Part shown: piece by piece, positions 11,755 through 23,308 of the stretch
Position numbering within the stretch: position 1 is the stretch's first letter
Layout: each line of letters opens with the position of its first letter
NCBI RefSeq assembly: GCF_003255815.1
Contig: NC_037668.1
Span: forward strand, 16,359,840 to 16,423,839
Reading direction: 5' to 3'
DNA: 64,000 nucleotides
Source of the DNA: Theropithecus gelada
Lineage: Eukaryota; Chordata; Mammalia; Primates; Cercopithecidae
Program-made: the position numbers and the translations under genes
The notes under the pieces: model-generated
What the model was told of the DNA's origin: nothing
Database searches by the model: none
The model's input: the letters and a program-made list of their open reading frames with translations, nothing else

Positions 11755-12034
11755 GGCCGGGCGCGGTGGCTCAAGCCTGTAATCCCAGCACTTTGGGAGG
11801 CCGAGATGGGCGGATCACGAGGTCAGGAGATCGAGACCATCCTGGCTAACACGGTGAAACCCCGTCTCTACTAAAAATACAAAAAACTAGCCGGGCGAGG
11901 TGGCAGGCGCCTGTAGTCCCAGCTACTCGGGAGGCTGAGGCAGGAGAATGGCGTGAACCCGGGAGGCGGAGCTTGCAGTGAGCTGAGATCCGGCCACTGT
12001 ACTCCAGCCTGGGCGGCAGAGCAAGACTCCGTCT

Positions 12035-12075
<41 letters not shown>
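11755..12075 (+). mobile_element. AluY, Old World monkey type
   Basis: CTCAAGCC and GATCCGGCCACTG markers, a long A-tail and AGAAACACACACAATGG target copies. Confidence 0.95.
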
Positions 12076-12077
<2 letters not shown>

Positions 12078-12096
12078 AACACACACAATGGTTTCT

Positions 12097-12421
12097 TTTT
12101 CTTTTTTTTTCTTTTTTTTTTTTTTTTGAGACGGAGTTTCGCTCTTGTTGCCCTGGCTGCAGTGCAATGGCGCAATCTCGGCCCACTGCAACCTCCGCCT
12201 CCCAGGTTCAAGTGATTCTCCTGCCTCAGCCTTCCGAGCAGCTGGGATTGCAGGCATGCGCCACCACGCCTGGATAATTTTTTTTTTTTTTTTTAATTTC
12301 TAGTAGAGACGGGGTTTCTCCATGTTGGTCAGGCTGGTCTCAAACTCCTGACCTCAGGTGATCCGCCCGCCTCAGCCTCCTGAAGTGTTGGGATTACAGG
12401 CGTGAGCCACCACACCCAGCC
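12097..12421 (-). mobile_element. Alu inverted against its neighbour
   Basis: Tail-to-tail with the previous AluY; a third copy of the same target motif follows at 12422. Confidence 0.94.
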
Positions 12422-12804
12422 AGAAACACAACGGTTCCTACTGGTTTTTTGCTTGTTTGTGTAAAGAGCAACTTTGAGAGGGATATATGGCGTCTGGAAA
12501 GGAGAACAATTGCTTTCCTAGACTCACCCAAGACTGACCCCCCCCTAGAAAATGCACTCTCCTCCCCAAAATCCGCCCCCTCACAGGAGGCAGGGTTTTT
12601 CTTTTGGGCAAACCTGCTCCTGGGGAGAGGAGGTGGCAAAACCTGTTTGAAGATGAGGTTACCTCCCCTCCACGCCTCCCTCCTTGGAGGCAAGAACTAC
12701 AACAGCTGAGACAGAAAAGAGGTAAAGAAGTGTTGGGGGCTGGGACAACCAGCTCCCCAACAACTCCTAGGTGTTTAAAGAAGGAGGCAGGAAGACTTGT
12801 GAAG

Positions 12805-12845
12805 ATGGGAACTATACAAGAGGCAGGAAAAAAGACAGATGTTGG
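12805..12845 (+). CDS. BNIPL: BNIPL coding exon 1
   Basis: Start ATG in GAAGATGGGA (G at -3 and +4 give a good Kozak context). Encodes MGTIQEAGKKTDVG and ends after GG before GTAAGTAAG. Confidence 0.88.
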
Positions 12846-15800
12846 GTAAGTAAGATCTTGGCTCACTTGATTGGTAACAGGGAATAAATAGTCCTGAGAG
12901 ACTTCCCCACCACCCAGCTCTTACTGGGTCAAATCTCGGGTTCCTCAAGGAGACAAGACTGTAAGAAAATTTGCAGAGAAGGGATGAGGGTGGTTGTAGG
13001 TAGGAAATGTCAGTATGGTATGGATCTGGGGAGCAGGGGATTCCAGGATAATTCCCTGGTTTAAAAATAAAGGAAGTTTCTATAATATGTTGTATCTGAT
13101 AAATCTGCCTGTGTTCTTTGTTTTCTAACCCTCACCCTCCAGAATGGCCATTAGGAAAGCTGAACCAGAACTGAGTTTAGGTCCAGGATCTCGTTGTGGC
13201 AAATCTTTCGCCTTACCTTCTTCCTCCACCCCTCCACCTATGCCATGTTTTCCCTTAGCCACTCCCCAGCTGGGTGGAGGAAAGGCAGGCCTGACTAGGT
13301 GCCGTCTTCCTGACTTCGCTCAGTGATAGCTGGGTGGGTCTAGCTGGGTTCCAGCCCATTGTAATGTGGGATATCTCTAACCCCAACTTCGTAGGTGGAG
13401 CAATTGCTATAGAGGTAAATATGATTAACTTTACATTCCATCTGTCCTCTGCTCTCAAACCCAACAAGCAGGTAATCTACTTCTAGCAAGTGGTGAAGGT
13501 AAGAGAAACATCTGTATAGGAGGCAAGAGATCTAAGTTCTTTTGAAGGCCTGCCCTCTGCTCTGTATCTCAATTACTGTTCTTCATTTCAGTTATTCTTA
13601 CCTACTATTCAATTCCCTTAATCTTTTCTTCTTGGGGGGCTGTCGTTAGGGTCAGGGAGATTGCAGAAGCCCCAGAACTAGAAGCAGCCCTGAGACATGG
13701 GGAATTGGAGCTGAAGGAGGAATGGCAGGATGAAGAATTCCCTAGGTGAGGATGTGTGAGGGCGGCTGGGAGAAGGGAGGGATGGTCACGAATGGACGGA
13801 GGGGATGGCGCAGCAGCTCATGGCTGTAATCCCAGCACTTTGGGTGGCCGAGGCAGGTGGATCACTTGAGCTCAGAAGTTCAAGACTTCTCTGAGCAACA
13901 TGGCATAACCCCGTCTCTACAAAAATATAAAATTTAGCCAGGTGTGGTGGTGCATACCTGTAGTCCCAGCTACTCGGGAGGCTGAGGTGGGAGGATTGCT
14001 TGAGCTCTGGAGGTAGAGGCTGCGGTGAGCTATGATTGTGACACTGCATTCCAGCCTGGGCAACAGAGTGAGACCCTGTCTCAAAAAACAATTAAAAAAA
14101 GAGAAAGCATAGGTGATAAAATCATGGTGGGGAGAGAGAACCTATATATTGAGTCCTGGCTTGATGCCTTTGGTGTATATCTCTGCCGCCTTTTAATCTC
14201 TTCCCCTCTAGATTGCTTCCTGAGGAGGTTGACCCTTCTGAAGATCCTGGAGACCCTAAAGGAGATTCACAGGCAGGTAGGTCAAGTAGAAACCAGGCCT
14301 CAAGTTCTTGATTCCAGTCCAGTAAAGGGCTATACCACCTCTATCCTTTTACAGTTCCATTTCCCCTTCCCCAAATCTCCCCTGCATCAGTCCTTCTTCA
14401 GCGTTCAACCGATATTATCACTTTCACATACAGGAATTCTAGCCCTCTCGGCCCTCCAACACACACACCCATCTTGGTTCTCTTTTTCCCCCTTTCTCCA
14501 ACTGCAGGTACCCCCAGCACTTTAGCCCTGTGTGGCCAGCGCCCCATGCGCAAGCGTCTTTCTGCCCCAGAGTTGCGGCTGAGTCTGACTAAGGGGCCTG
14601 GAAATGATGGAGCTTCGCCCACCCAGTCTACACCTTCCTCTCCTGATGGCAGTTCTGACCTGGAGGTAGACGAATTGGAGACACCTTCAGACTCGGAGCA
14701 GCTGGACAGTGGACATGAATTTGAATGGGAAGGTGGGAAACAAACCAGAGGACTCAGCTGGTAGAAGTAGAGGCTAGAGCTAAAGGATCAGGATGGACTT
14801 AATGGGATTGCAGTTAGAACTAATAAGGTGGGACCAAGGGCTGCAGCCAGCAAAATTAGTTTCCTCAAATGGAACAGTAGGGCTTATAGGTCCAATGTGA
14901 GAGTAGTCAGTAGAGGGGGAGGGGAGCCCTTTGTTTATTAAGGAAAATTTAATAGAATGCCTGTTATATACTATCATGTATAGGACTGGGGTTATAAAGA
15001 GAGGCCCTACAGGTAATTCCCTGCTTAGTAGGAAACAAACATATATAAAAATAATTGCAGGAGCCGGGCGCGGTGGCTCACACCTGTAATCCCAGCACTT
15101 TGGGAGGCCGAGGCGGGTGGATCACGAGGTCAGGAGATCGAGACCATCCTGGCTAACACGGTGAAACCCTGTCTCTACGAAAAATACAAAAAATTAGCTG
15201 GGCGTGGTGGCGGGAGCCGGTAGTCCCAGCTACTCGGGAGGCTGAGGCAGGAGAATGGCATGAACTCAGGAGTGGAGCCTGCAGTGAGCCGAGATGGTGC
15301 CACTGCACTCCAGCCTGGGTGACAGAGCAAGACTCCATCTCAAAAAAAAAAAAAAAATAAATAAATCCCTTCTTTTTTTTTTNNNNNNNNNNNNNNNNNN
15401 NNNNNNNNNNNNNNNNNNNNNNNNNNNNNNNNNNNNNNNNNNNNNNNNNNNNNNNTCAAAAAAAAAAAAAAAAAAAATGCAGTTAAAGGTTATGATCTAT
15501 ACATGTGTAGGGTACAGTGTAGACAGGGAGAAGGAAAGGCTTCATGAAGGAGATGATTCTGAGCTAAACGTTGAAAGCTGAAGCTGACATTTATCAGGTA
15601 GTTGGAGAGAGGGCATTCTAAGGAAAAGAAGCAGAAGCAACTCAAGCAATAGCATGGCATGTTGGGGAATTCAAAGTATGAGCATGACTATTTTAATATG
15701 AAGGGCTGGGAGGTGAAGAGAGAATGACAAAAGATAGTGCTGCTGGGTTAAGTAGACAAAGGTCACATCGTGGAGGCCCTTGCTGCCATGCTAAGGAGTT

Positions 15801-18425
15801 TAGGTTTTATCTTGTAGACAATAGGGAGTCATGATAAGTTTTTTTGTTTTTTGTTTTTGACACAGAGTCTTGCCCTGTTGCCCAGGCTGGAATAAAGTGG
15901 TGCAATATAGGCTCACTGCAACCTCTGCTTCCCAGGTTCAAGTGATTCTTGTTCCTCAGCCTCCTGAGTAGCTGGGATTACAGACATGCACTACCACATC
16001 TGGCTAATTTTTATATTTTTAGTAGAGATGGGGTTTCACCATGTTGGCCAGGCTGATCTTGAGCTCCTGGCCTCAAGTGATCTGCCTGCCTTGGCCTCCC
16101 AATGTGCTGGGATTACAGGTGTGAGCCACATGCCTGGCCCAGTAAGGTTTTAATGAAAGGAGTAGGCCGGGCGCGGTGGCTCAAGCCTGTAATCCCAGCA
16201 CTTTGGGAGGCCGAGACGGGCGGATCACGAGTTCAGGAGATCGAGACCATCCTGGCTAACACGGTGAAACCCCGTCTCTACTAAAATACAAAAAAAATTA
16301 GCCGGGCGAGGTGGCGGGCGCCTGTAGTCCCAGCTACTCGGGAGGCTGAGGCAGGAGAATGGCGTGAACCCGGGAGGCGGGGCTTGCAGTGAGCTGAGAT
16401 CCGGCCACTGCACTCCAACCTGGGCAACAGAGCCAGACTCCGTCTCAAAAAAAAAAAAAAAAAAGAAAGGAGTAACATGATCAAATTTAATGACTCTGAA
16501 AAGATTGGAAACAACCTAAAGATCCAGCAGTAAGATATTACGTATGTTATGGTGCATCCATCCAGTGGAATACTAAATACTAGGCAACATTTTGTTTTTG
16601 AGACAGTCTTACTCTGTTGCCCAGTCTGGAGTGCAATGCACGATCTTGGCTCACTGCAGCCTCAACCTCCTAGGCTCAAGCAATCCTCCTGCCTCAGCCA
16701 CCCAAGTATCTGGGACTATAGGCACATGCCACCACACCTGGCTGATTTTTATATATTTCTGTAGAGATAGGGTCTTGCTACGTTGCCCAGGCTGGTCTTG
16801 AACTCCTGGCCTCAAGCAATCCTCCTGCCTCAGTCTCCCAAAGTGTTGGGATTATGGGCCTTAGCCACTGTGCCTGGCTATGCAACTATTTTTTAAAATG
16901 AAGCAGTTCTTAGGCCGGGAGCAGTGGCTCACGCATGTAATCCCAGCACTTTGGTAGGCTGAGGCGGTTGGATCACCTGCGGTCAGGAGTTCGAGACCAG
17001 CCTAACCAACATGGAAAAACCCCATCTCTACTAAAAATACAGAATTAGCTGGGCATGGTGGCACACACCTGTAATCCCACCTACTTGGGAGGCTGAGGCA
17101 GGAGAATCGCTTGAACCCGGGAGGCAGAGGTTGCAGTGAGCCAAGATCACGCCATTGTACTCCAGCCTGGGCGACAAGCAAAACTCCGTCTCAAAAAAAA
17201 AAAAAAAAAAAAAAGGCAGCTCTTTCTTGCTATGGAAAGATCATGCAGAATGGTGGGTATAATATATTATCATTTGAATAAAAAGCTAAAGAGGCTGGGT
17301 GCAGTGGCTCACACCTGTAATCCCAACACTTTGGGAGGCTGAGGAGGGCAGATCACCTGAGCCCAGAAGTTGGGACCAACCTGGGCAACAAAGTGAAACC
17401 CTATTTCTACGAAAAAAAATTTTTTTTTAATTGGCCAGGCTTTGTGGCACACATCTGTAGTCCCAGCTACTCGGGAGGCTGAGGTGGGAGGATCACCTGA
17501 GCCTGGGAAGTCGAAGTTGCAGTAAGCCAAGATCATGCCACTCCACTCCAGCCTAGAAGACAGAGTGAGACCCTGTCTCAAAAAAAAAAAAAGGTAGAGA
17601 AGACAGGAAAACTTGCTCTAGCAGTGGTATAGAGAGTGGACTGGAAAAAAACAGAGTAGAGGCAGGGAAAGCACTCAGGAGGCTAGTACCAAGGCCAGGT
17701 GAGAAATACTAAGAACACAAACCAGGATAGCAGTATGGAAAGGATGATGAAAGAATATCATAGAGATAGATGGAAGACAATCTGGAGTCCAGTTGATTTC
17801 AGGGCTGATAGAGAAGAAAGAGTTTCACATGACATGCAGTTTTCTCACTAGCCAGGTGTGCTGATGTGTACCCATAGCCCTAGCTGCTTGGGAAGCTGGG
17901 GTGGGAGTATCACTTGAGCCCAGGAGGTCAAAGCTGCAGTGAGCAAAGGTCGAGCCACTGTACTCCAGCTTGGGTAGCAGAGTGAGTCCCTGTCTCTAAA
18001 AGAAAACAACAACAACAATAATAATAATAATACAGTTTTCTCATTCAGGCAGCTAGATGGATTGAGTCATTCATCAATATAGGAAATATGGCCGGGCACA
18101 GTGGCTCATGCCTGTAATCCTAGCACTTTGGGAGGCCAAGGCAGGCGGATCACCTGAGGTCAGGAGTTCGAGACAAGCCTGGCCAACAAGGCAAAACCTT
18201 GTCTCTACTAAAAATACAAAAAATTTGTTAGCTGGGGTGGCGTGCACCTGTAGTCCCAGCTACTCAGGAGACTGAGGCAGGAGAATCACTTGAACCTGGG
18301 AGGTGGAGGTTGCAGTGAGCCAAGATCGCACCACTGCACTCCAGCCTGGGCAACAGAGCAAGACTCCATCTCAGGAAAAAAAAAAAAAAAGGAAATAGGA
18401 AATATGAGGGAGAATAAGAAGAATG

Positions 18426-18466
<41 letters not shown>

Positions 18467-21400
18467 TTTGAGACAGTCTCGCTTTTGTTGCCCAGGCTGT
18501 ATTATTAGTATTTTTTTAGAGACAAAGTCTTACTCTGTCACCCAGGCTAGAGTGCAGTGGTACGATCATAGCCCACTGAAGCCTTGAATTCCTGGGCACA
18601 AGTGATCCTCCCACCTTGGCCCCCCAAAGCAGAAGAGAATGATTTTGAGTTCCATTTTTTTGTTGTTCTTATTGTTTTGTAATTTGTAATTTTATTTTTT
18701 TTTAAATTTTTTGTAAAGATGAGGTCTCACTTTGTTGCCCAGGCTGGTCTCAAACTCCTGGCTTCAAGCAGTCTTCCTGCCTTGGCCTCCCAAAGTACTG
18801 GGATTACAGGAACGAGCCACTGAGCACAGCCTTGAGTTCCCTTTTGAATCTGGTGATTTGTTGATGACAAGGAGACACCAAGTGAAGATGTTTTTGTTTT
18901 TGTTTTCGTTTTTGATACAGAGTCTTGCCCTATTGCCCAGGCTGGAGTAAAGTGGTGCAATATAGGCTCACTGCATTTAGGGATATGGCTAGAGTTAGAA
19001 CAGAAGCCTGGGTTACAGGCTGGGTGTGGTAGCTCATGCCTGTAATCCCAGCACTTTGGGAGGCCAAGGTGGGCTGATTGCTTTGAACTCAGGAGTTCAA
19101 GACCAGCCTAGGCAACATGGCAAAACCCTGTTTCTACAAAAAATACAAAAATTAGCTGGGCATGGTGGTGCATGCCTGTGGTCCCAGCTACACAGGAGCC
19201 TGAGGCTAGAGAATCGCTTGAGCCCAGGAAGTGGAGGTTGCAGTGAGCTGAGATTGTGCCACTGCACTCCAGCGTGGGCTACAGAGTAAGACTCTGTCTC
19301 AAAAAAAAAAAAAAAAAAAAAAAAAAAAGCCTGGGTTAGAGAGGCAAATTTGGGATTACAGACATCATTTCCTTACTGGTGGAACTGAAGACATGGGACT
19401 AGATGAGCTCATCTAGGGAAAATCATTTAAAGAAAGAAAGAATCTCAGCCAGGCTCAGTGGCTCATGCCTATAATCCCAGCACTTTGGGAGGCCGAGGCG
19501 GGTGGATCACGAGGTCAGGAGATCGAGACCATCCTGGCTAACACAGTGAAACCCCGTCTCTACTAAAATACAAAAAAAAATTAGCTGGGCGTGGTGGCAG
19601 GTGCCTGTAGTCCCAGCTACTCGGGAGGCTGAGGCAGCAGAATGGCATGAACCGGGAGGCGGAGTTTGCAGTGAGCCAAGATTGCGCCACTGCACTCCAG
19701 CCTGGGCGACAGAATGAGATACTGTCTCAAAAAAAAAAAAAAGGAAAGGAAAGAAAAGAAAAGAATCTCAAAAAATACCTGATACTGCTAAGGGTCATAG
19801 TGCAAGGTCATCCTAAGTCCATCATCTAGTTAAAAGGTGAGGATAGTGAGTCACAGGAGAAAGAAACCAGCAAGATATTGGGTTGATGGGACAAAACAGG
19901 GCTAAAGAGTCAAGGAAAAGGCCAGATGCAGTGACTCACGCCTGTAATCCCAGCACTTTGGGAGGCCAAGGTAGGTAGATCGCTTGAGCTCAGGAATTTG
20001 AGACCAACCTGGGCAACATGGTACAACCCCATCTCTACCAAAAAATTAGCTGAACGTGGTGGCATGTGCCTGTGGTCCCAGCTACTCAGGAGGCTGAGGT
20101 GGGAGGATCACTTGAGCCTGGGAGGCGGAGGTTGCAGTGAGCTGAGATTCCACCACTGCACTCCAGCCTGAGTGGCAGAGTGAAACTCTGTCTCAAAAAA
20201 AAGGAAAAAAAAAAAATCAAGGAAAAAATCGAGGAATGACAGATTAGAGTAACAAACTAGGAATCTGAGGAAGTTACAAAAAACTGAAGGTAGAAAATCT
20301 GCCTGATCCTTCCCCATCCCTCTCTTTTAGATGAACTACCCCGGGCAGAGGGTCTGGGCGCCAGTGAGGCAGCTGAAAGGCTGGGCCGAGGTTGTATGTG
20401 GGATGTGGCTGGAGAAGATGGACGTCACTGGAGGGTGTTCCGAATCGGACCACGGGAGCAGCGCGTAGACATGACTGTCATTGAGCCCTATAAGAAAGTC
20501 CTGTCTCATGGAGGTAATGGCTAGCATAAATGGAGGGTAAGAGCTATGGCTTCTTAATAAAATGCCTAAGCTGGAGACTCAGTCATTGGATCCAAAATCT
20601 ATCCTGTAACTTCCAAAGACCCTCAGAGTCCCTCAACTTAAACAGATATACTATCTATCAATACATATTTGTTGACCAAATGAATTTTCCCCTTATACTC
20701 TCCAGGTTACCACGGTGATGGCCTCAATGCTGTCATCCTTTTTGCTTCCTGTTATCTACCTAGAAGCAGCATCCCCAACTACACCTATGTCATGGAACAC
20801 TTGTTTAGGTGAGGTGGAAGGCCTGAAGGGCTACAGGGCAGTGTTAGGGAGGGAAAAGTAAAAAAGAACTCCTTCAAAGATCAGTAGCTGATGGGAGAGT
20901 ACAGTAATGTTCCTCTCACTCCCTGAAACCCCCAACACATACCTTCCCTGCAATTTCATCCCCCTAGGTATATGGTGGGAACTCTGGAGCTGCTAGTAGC
21001 TGAAAATTACCTGCTTGTTCATTTGAGTGGAGGCACAAGCAGGGCCCAAGTTCCACCTCTGAGCTGGATACGCCAGTGTTACCGTACCCTGGATCGGCGG
21101 TGAGACCTGGGATGAGAGGGCTACAACTGTCTATCTCATCTTTTTTTCCCACCTTTCTATTATTTCTTCTTCCATTTAGTCCTTTCCTATTGTCTTTGTC
21201 CTTCCACGTTCCTTTCCCAGCTCTTTTGTCTTCTGTCCTCTCTTGGAGTCAGGGAAATCTAGCTTCAAATCTTGCCATTACCACATTACCATTTACTAGC
21301 TATATGGCTTTGGACAAGTCACTTAACCTCCCTGGGCTTCAGCTTCAGCTGGCTGTGTTATCCAGACTGGAGTACAGTGGCATGATCTCGGCTCATTGCC

Positions 21401-23257
21401 ACCTCTGCCTGCCAGGCTCAAGCGATCCTCCCACCTCAGCCTCCCAAGTAACTGGGACTAGAGGCATGGGCCACCATGCCCGGCTAACTTTTGTATTTTT
21501 TGTAGAGATGGAGTTTCACCATTTTGCCCAGGCTGGTCTCAAACTCCTGAGCTCAAGTGATCTGCCCGCCTCCACCTCCCAAAGTGCTGGGATTATAGGC
21601 ATGAGCCACTGCACCTGGCCACTTTAGCTTCTTTATCTGTAAAATGGCAATGATTATACTTTTGCCACTGGGTATTTGTGAAAAGCAATTAAATTAGTGT
21701 GGCATATTGCCTGGCACACAGAAAGCACTCTTCTCTTCTCTCAGTCTTGCTATTTATTTCCCTTTCCATACCTCCATTATCTTCTTCTCTGCCTTCATCA
21801 CTGACCTATGTGTCTTCTCTGTCACCAGGCTGTAGTGCAGTGGTGCGATCATGGCTCACTGGAACCTCTGCCTCCCTGGCTCAAGCCACTCTCCCACCTC
21901 AGCCTTCCAAGTAGCTGGGAGTATAGGCATGCGCCACCACCATGCCTAGCTAATTTTTGTATTTTTTTTTTATTGTTGTTAGAGACAGGGTTTTGCCATG
22001 TTTCTCAGGCCAGTCTTGAACTCCTGAGCTCAGGTGATCTGCCTGCCTCAGCCTCCCAAAGTGCTGGGATTACAGGCGTGAGACACTGTCCCTGGCCCTA
22101 TGTCTTCTTTTCCTTCTCAGGATTTTTTTTTCCCCCTTTTGTTTCCCCCATCTCCCTTTGCTCACTTTTCTCTTCTTGCCCCCTTTCCTTTTTTTTTTTT
22201 TTTTTTTTTTTTGAGACGGAGTCTCGCTCTGTCGCCCAGGCTGGAGTGCTGTGGCCGGATCTCAGCTCACTGCAAGCTCCGCCTCCCGGGTTCCCGCCAT
22301 TCTCCTGCCTCAGGCTCCCGAGTAGCTGGGACTACAGGCGCCCGCCACCTCGCCCGGCTAGTTTTTTGTATTTTTTAGTAGAGACGGGGTTTCACTGTGT
22401 TAGCCAGGATGGTCTCGATCTCCTGACCTCGTGATCCGCCCGTCTCGGCCTCCCAAAGTGCTGGGATTACAGGCTTGAGCCACCGCGCCCGGCCTGCCCC
22501 CTTTCCTTTTTTTGTCTTTGCTGGTCTTCTTCCACCTAGAGTTTTATAAGTAATCTTGGTCATGGAGCGATGCAAAAGCATGCAAAAGGAACTTACGCAA
22601 GGGTAGGGCACAAGAGGGAAATGGAGCAGAAAAAGACCAGGTGGCTGGGCATGGTGGCTCATGTCTGTAATCCCAACACTTTGGAAGGCCGAGGTGGGCG
22701 GATCACAAGGTGAGGAGTTCAAGACCAGCCTGGCCAACATGGTGACAAGTCACCATCTTTACTAAAAATATATAAAAATTAGCTGGGCATGGTGGCATGT
22801 GCCTATAATCCCAGCTTCTTGGGAGGCTGAGGCAGAAGAATTGATTGAAACCGGAAGGTGGAGGGTTGCAGTGAGCCGAGATCACACCACTGCACTCCAG
22901 CCTGGCGACAGAGCGAGATTCCGTCTCAAAAAAAAAAAAAAAGTCTGAAAGGAGAGTTTTTTAAAAATGAGGATCGGGCCGGGCGCGGTGGCTCAAGCCT
23001 GTAATCCCAGCACTTTGGGAGGCCGAGGCGGGTGGATCACGAGGGCAGGAGATCGAGACCATCCTGGCTAACATGGTGAAACCCCGTCTCTACTAAAAAT
23101 ACAAAAAACTAGCCGGGCGTGGTGGCGGGCGCCTGTAGTCCCAGCTACTCGGAGGCTGAGGCAGGAGAATGGCGTGAACCTGAGAGGCGGAGCTTGCAGT
23201 GAGCCGAGATCGCGCCACTGCACTCCAGCCTGGGTGACACAGCGCGAGACTCTGTCT

Positions 23258-23308
<51 letters not shown>

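Larger units (their letters stand above)
15490..16560 (+). repeat. L2-like element, interrupted by two Alus
   Basis: Typical L2 phrases (CTGCCATGCTAAGGAGTTTA, GGAGTAACATGATCAAATTT) lie on both sides of the Alus at 15838 and 16165. Confidence 0.5.
14733..20330 (+). other. BNIPL: BNIPL intron 4
   Basis: 5.6-kb intron with a dozen Alus, an L2 copy and one assembly gap. No additional exon seen. Confidence 0.75.

Noticed and set aside
12438..12866. 142-codon minus-strand ORF
   Set aside because: Antisense to BNIPL exon 1 and its 5' UTR; no homology recognised.
14025..14525. 166-codon plus-strand ORF
   Set aside because: Starts in an Alu and crosses BNIPL exon 3 in the wrong frame; the spliced frame (LLPEEVDPSEDP) is the real one.
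18888..18975. Resemblance of this Alu fragment to 15838-16139 (AAAGTGGTGCAATATAGG) as a possible local duplication
   Set aside because: The similarity is confined to Alu sequence and to one short variant stretch. Flanks do not match, so shared Alu ancestry or conversion is enough.
21808..22434. A 208-codon plus-strand ORF, the longest unexplained by a gene
   Set aside because: It is two adjacent reversed Alus and the spacer read through. The peptide is standard Alu translation (for example PPPPGF, CLSLPSSWDYR).
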